Of a stretch of 64,000 nt of DNA, positions 61,145 to 64,000 are shown piece after piece. The position numbers and the translations under genes were made by a program. Source of the stretch: Atherinomorus stipes (lineage: Eukaryota; Chordata; Actinopteri; Atheriniformes; Atherinidae); the NCBI GenBank assembly GCA_023101725.1, contig JALJCO010007141.1, positions 248,001-312,000 of the forward strand. Direction: 5' to 3'. A model generated the notes under the pieces. The model searched no databases. It saw only the letters and a program-made list of their open reading frames with translations, and was not told the DNA's origin. Every line of letters begins with the position of its first letter. The first letter of the stretch is position 1.

Positions 61145-61560
61145 AACTATTCATGACGCAGCGCAGGCTGCTACCGCCTTATCTGAGCCAGTTCAATGCC
61201 AAATTACCCATGCAAAGAAATTCTCATATTCCTTTGTGTGTTAAATACTTTATTGCTGTTTAATAAATCCATGCTGCAAAAGCTATTATGTTTCAATTGA
61301 CAGAGGCCTCTGTTGAGACATTATGATCCGTGTCTGGGTCTAAACAGGTTAAATAATCCTTTTAAATTTGCCAAACTGAAAGATTTCATGTCCTCTGGAG
61401 GGAGATTGGTTAGAAGAATCTGCAACAGGAGAGATGAACAGAAAAAAAAAACCCCAAACTGAAATAGCTTCTTGAAAAATGTAGCTGTGAAGAGAAATGA
61501 ATGTATGAGTGACTGCTTTAATTAAGGTCGAGCATATGGTGGAAAATAACAAATATGTTG
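61145..61560. other. Upstream spacer before the sorcs3 first exon
   Basis: Non-coding sequence between the polypurine tract and the probable 5' UTR. No TATA box was identified; initiation may be CpG-island type. Confidence 0.45.
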
Positions 61561-61564
61561 AAAG

Positions 61565-61801
61565 ACAGTCGCAACATTGTGCTCCATCTCTCAGTCTGGA
61601 TCCTCAGCTCCTCCCACGAGCGTGCGGGGCTTCATTTCATCAAATCCTTCAACTTGGACCACTTAGGCTGAGCCGCACTTTTTTACTACACTGCATTTGG
61701 GCAACGACACAACTTGCAGCAGTTCTTCTCCCGCCGCACCGAGAAGGTAGAGACAGTTGTCGGTGAAGGACTCCTGACATCCACAGCTTCGGCCACCAGC
61801 G
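61565..61801 (+). promoter_or_regulatory. Probable sorcs3 promoter/5' UTR region
   Basis: Sequence becomes more GC- and CpG-rich directly before the start codon and remains so through the exon. Contains CTCCTCCCACGAGCGTGCGG (61611-61630) and CTTCTCCCGCCGCACCGAG (61725-61743). No clear TATA box or initiator was seen. The transcription start cannot be fixed from sequence alone. Confidence 0.5.
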
Positions 61802-62476
61802 ATGGAGAGGGAGGTCAGCTTTTGCCCAAAGTGGCACAGTGCGCTCTGGGGTCTGCTTTTCATCATGTCCTGGTTCTACACCGCCGAGGCTGAGATAACT
61901 TGCAGGTCGTGCCAGCCTGGAAATAAGTGGCGCGCGCAGGAATTACTGCTGAAATTTGACACAAGTGAGCCCGCAACAGGGTTAAAGGCAGAAGTTTCTG
62001 GGAATGGAAACCGGGATGAGAGCGCCAATTGTCGGCGGCTCCCTTGCGAGGCTGGGTCCGCCGGATCCGCTCCAGATCGGGCGGAATACCCGGGCACGAA
62101 ACTGAAACGGAGCACAGACAACCTGCGCGCCGAAGGTGAACGTGATGAGCTCCAGTCTGCGAAAATGAAAGTTTCACTGGACAAAATAAGTGATCAGCGC
62201 GAGACCGGTGACAGTGCGACTTCTGCGGTCCGACACAGAGAGCGCGCCAGGTGGAACAAGGTTGGCACTGAAGTCCAGGATCAAGACCGGGGAGAGAGCA
62301 CCGGCCCGGCGGCCAGACGCAGAGTGACGCGCTCTGAATTGCGCTGGAGCGGTGAGGAGCGCAGATCCACCGGGACGAGGCAGGAGGAGCTAAAACTGAA
62401 CAGTTCAACGTTCGCGCTGACCGGAGACTCATCCCACAACCAGGCCATGGTGCACTGGTCCGGCCAGAACAGCAGT
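61802..62476 (+). CDS. sorcs3: SorCS-family VPS10 receptor, exon 1 (likely sorcs3)
   Basis: 225 codons from ATG 61802 to an exact phase-0 donor AGT|GTAAGT (intron begins 62477). The start codon is the first ATG of the open frame. Residues 14-27 are a hydrophobic signal segment, with likely cleavage near TAEA (27-30). Residues ~31-177 form a hydrophilic propeptide with basic clusters, including KLKR (100-103) and RRRVTR (172-177), candidate furin-type sites. Residues 201-225 carry the family signature STFALTGDS..HNQAMVHWSG followed by NSS, the start of the VPS10 beta-propeller. The family acts as type I sorting receptors in Golgi, endosome and neuronal membranes, binding neurotrophin-type ligands. 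The AEIT motif directly after the signal peptide resembles SORCS3 rather than SORCS1. Remaining exons lie beyond the window. Family assignment is strong; the paralog is moderate, and teleost a/b copies cannot be told apart. Confidence 0.9.
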
Positions 62477-62480
62477 GTAA
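61890..62480. promoter_or_regulatory. CpG-rich patch over sorcs3 exon 1
   Basis: CpG is dense here (for example GTGGCGCGCGCAGG, GTCCGCCGGATCCG, GAGAGCGCGCCAGG) and scarce in the flanks. This is consistent with a CpG island over a 5' exon, a usual site of transcription start. It is a composition reading only; no methylation evidence exists. Confidence 0.6.
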
Positions 62481-64000
62481 GTCATTTGTCTTGTCCACTC
62501 TGGCGCGTGGCCTGATGCACTTCTGCTGGCCGTCAGCTGGCCATACAAACCTCTGCTGATGCGTTTGAGATACATGTGTGTGTGCGCGTGCGCGTGACTG
62601 CTTCATTAGTTATACTGTCACATCCTGACATCTTTCTGTCGTCAGGTTTCCTCACAGAAGGAATCTGTGCTGTGATTTTGGCCAAAACATACTCTGACTT
62701 TTGGGTTGTGAGGTATTTTAGTTATCAAGCTGTGGAGGGCAAGATTAACTTCCAGGAGGGGTGGGATTGGGGGGCTTTTATTTCAGTGTTTCTTCAGTCT
62801 GAGCACGGGATTTTTTTTTAAAGGAAAAAAAAAGTGTTCATGGTGTGCACAGAGCATCTGTGGCCAGAGGACAGGATTTTCAGAAATCACTGGGCAATTG
62901 GAGAGGTGATTTCAGCCTTCATCCTCCCTTTGCCACAGCAGGTATGAGCCAAAGGGGTGGAGGGATGACTGTAGATCTCTTCAGGTGGAGGATCATGTCA
63001 GAGCTGTGGTCAGGGGAGGACACTTACAGCTGTTTCTGGGTTTAGGTTCAAGATGAGGGTCTCGTACAGTAAAACAGATATCATCAACTGCACGAAAGCT
63101 GTGTGTCAGAATTAAATTAAATCATTTTTAAATTGACCTCAAATAGATTATTGGCTTGCAGTGCTGGAAAAGAGGAAGTAAACATTTGAAAATAAAGAAA
63201 ATGAAAAAAAAAAACTTTCTTTCTTTTACTTTGATTTACTGTCCTTAGATAACTGACAGAAACATCTTAAAGGTGAGTTTCTAATCGTTTTGGTGTTTCT
63301 GCATCTTCGCTTGATCTAACTGTCCAGGTAGACAGCATTTAAATTCAGCTTATATTCTTGGATTTCATTCAGAAAATCTTAATTTCTGTGTAAATAAAAG
63401 TAGAGTGAAAGATGAAGAAAAATGTGAGTAAAAGCCATAGATGATGATGAAGGTCATATTTAGTCCAGCTAATCAGGCCTAAGAATTCCACGAGGAATGT
63501 TTTATTTATCTTTCATTTGGGAATCTTCTCCCTGAGTCCGCTGGAGCGTTAATGTTTTGTTTGCGCATCTCTTCATTAGCAGGCGGTGCAGCTGGATGTG
63601 TCACTGTGAGCAGTGTCGTACAGAGTGACACGTTTTATAAGTAGTTACACCAGCTGTCCTTTATGGCACAGTTTTGTTTTCTCTGTAGAGATATATATAA
63701 AAAAAGGAGGCACAGTCATGAGAAAACAAAAGTAAACTCACTCAGTTTTAAAGTTTTATGTATCAGGGTGTAATAAAAAACAATCTGGTCCTTATCAAAT
63801 CTTGATGAGATTAGTAGATGAATGACGGTGCATGAAAAACTGCATCCATTCTTACAGCTTCCACGGGAAATAAAAGAAACAGTAGCACCCAGGTGCTGCT
63901 GATCAATGCACTGATTTATTGATCATCAACTCCATGCAGGTGAGTGCTACCTAAATGCTAAGGAAGAAAAACATTAACAACAATTAGCAACTGTTGCTAT
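62477..64000 (+). other. Start of sorcs3 intron 1
   Basis: Begins with GTAAGT and continues to the window end without an acceptor plus matching exon. Intron 1 of SorCS genes is usually very long. No element was confidently recognised inside; a GT-rich patch lies at 62570-62600, and a purine run at 63190-63215. Confidence 0.75.

Noticed and set aside
60723..61244. Lys/Glu/Gly-rich and Phe/Pro-rich frames
   Set aside because: Products of the polypurine tract.
61863..62606. 247-codon minus-strand frame opposite sorcs3 exon 1
   Set aside because: Shadow of the CpG-rich coding exon; the + strand has the signal peptide, family motif and donor.

Overview
This window looks like teleost fish nuclear DNA, probably percomorph-like. 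It is AT-rich, has almost no coding sequence, and carries fish-type dispersed elements: a tRNA-derived SINE with A and B boxes, Tc1/mariner relics, Harbinger-type MITEs with TAA duplications, and GATA/GAAA microsatellites. No bacterial, plasmid or phage features were seen. Species-level placement is inference.

The one confidently recognised host gene lies at the right edge on the + strand. Exon 1 of a SorCS-family VPS10-domain receptor, most likely sorcs3, occupies 61802-62476. It sits in a CpG-rich patch, ends with a clean phase-0 splice donor, and is followed by the start of intron 1 to the window end. Its product should be a type I membrane sorting receptor; only the signal peptide, the propeptide and the first residues of the mature protein are here. 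The ~61 kb to its left reads as upstream intergenic sequence.

Left to right: 0.9-1.7 kb is an orphan 5' coding exon with a basic N-terminus and a 48-bp coding minisatellite, resembling hAT/ZMYM1-like genes. 4.8-5.0 kb is a small Harbinger MITE. 8.7-8.9 kb holds palindromes. 10.2-11.7 kb is a probable non-autonomous hAT-like element ending in an AT microsatellite. 12.2-12.55 kb is a SINE. 13.0-13.95 kb is a GC-rich block with a 43-unit hexamer array. 14.5 kb is a Tc1 relic. 16.2 kb is a short LTR-like element with a perfect 5-bp target duplication. 18-24 kb has several MITEs, including a long foldback element. 24.8-25.65 kb is a minus-strand SINE split by a 464-bp solo-LTR-like insertion. 29.5-31.3 kb has a nearly full-length dead Tc1 element next to a second Tc1 relic. 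32.6-33.1 kb has GAAA/GATA arrays and a LINE reverse transcriptase tail. 38.6-40.0 kb is a nested Harbinger/inverted-repeat/Tc1 cluster. 42.8-44.65 kb is a MITE inside another element. 49.7-50.1 kb is a clean Harbinger MITE. 54.66-55.2 kb is a second copy of the 43.8-kb MITE. 60.8-61.1 kb is a polypurine tract just upstream of the sorcs3 exon.

The elements do not form a pathway; they record successive insertions in a gene-poor flank. I found no evidence of a new biological system. The most informative items are nested insertions with readable target duplications, the blocky CpG/TpG hexamer array, the 48-bp coding minisatellite, the perfect palindrome near 8.77 kb, and repeat-poor blocks that could be tested as conserved regulatory DNA.
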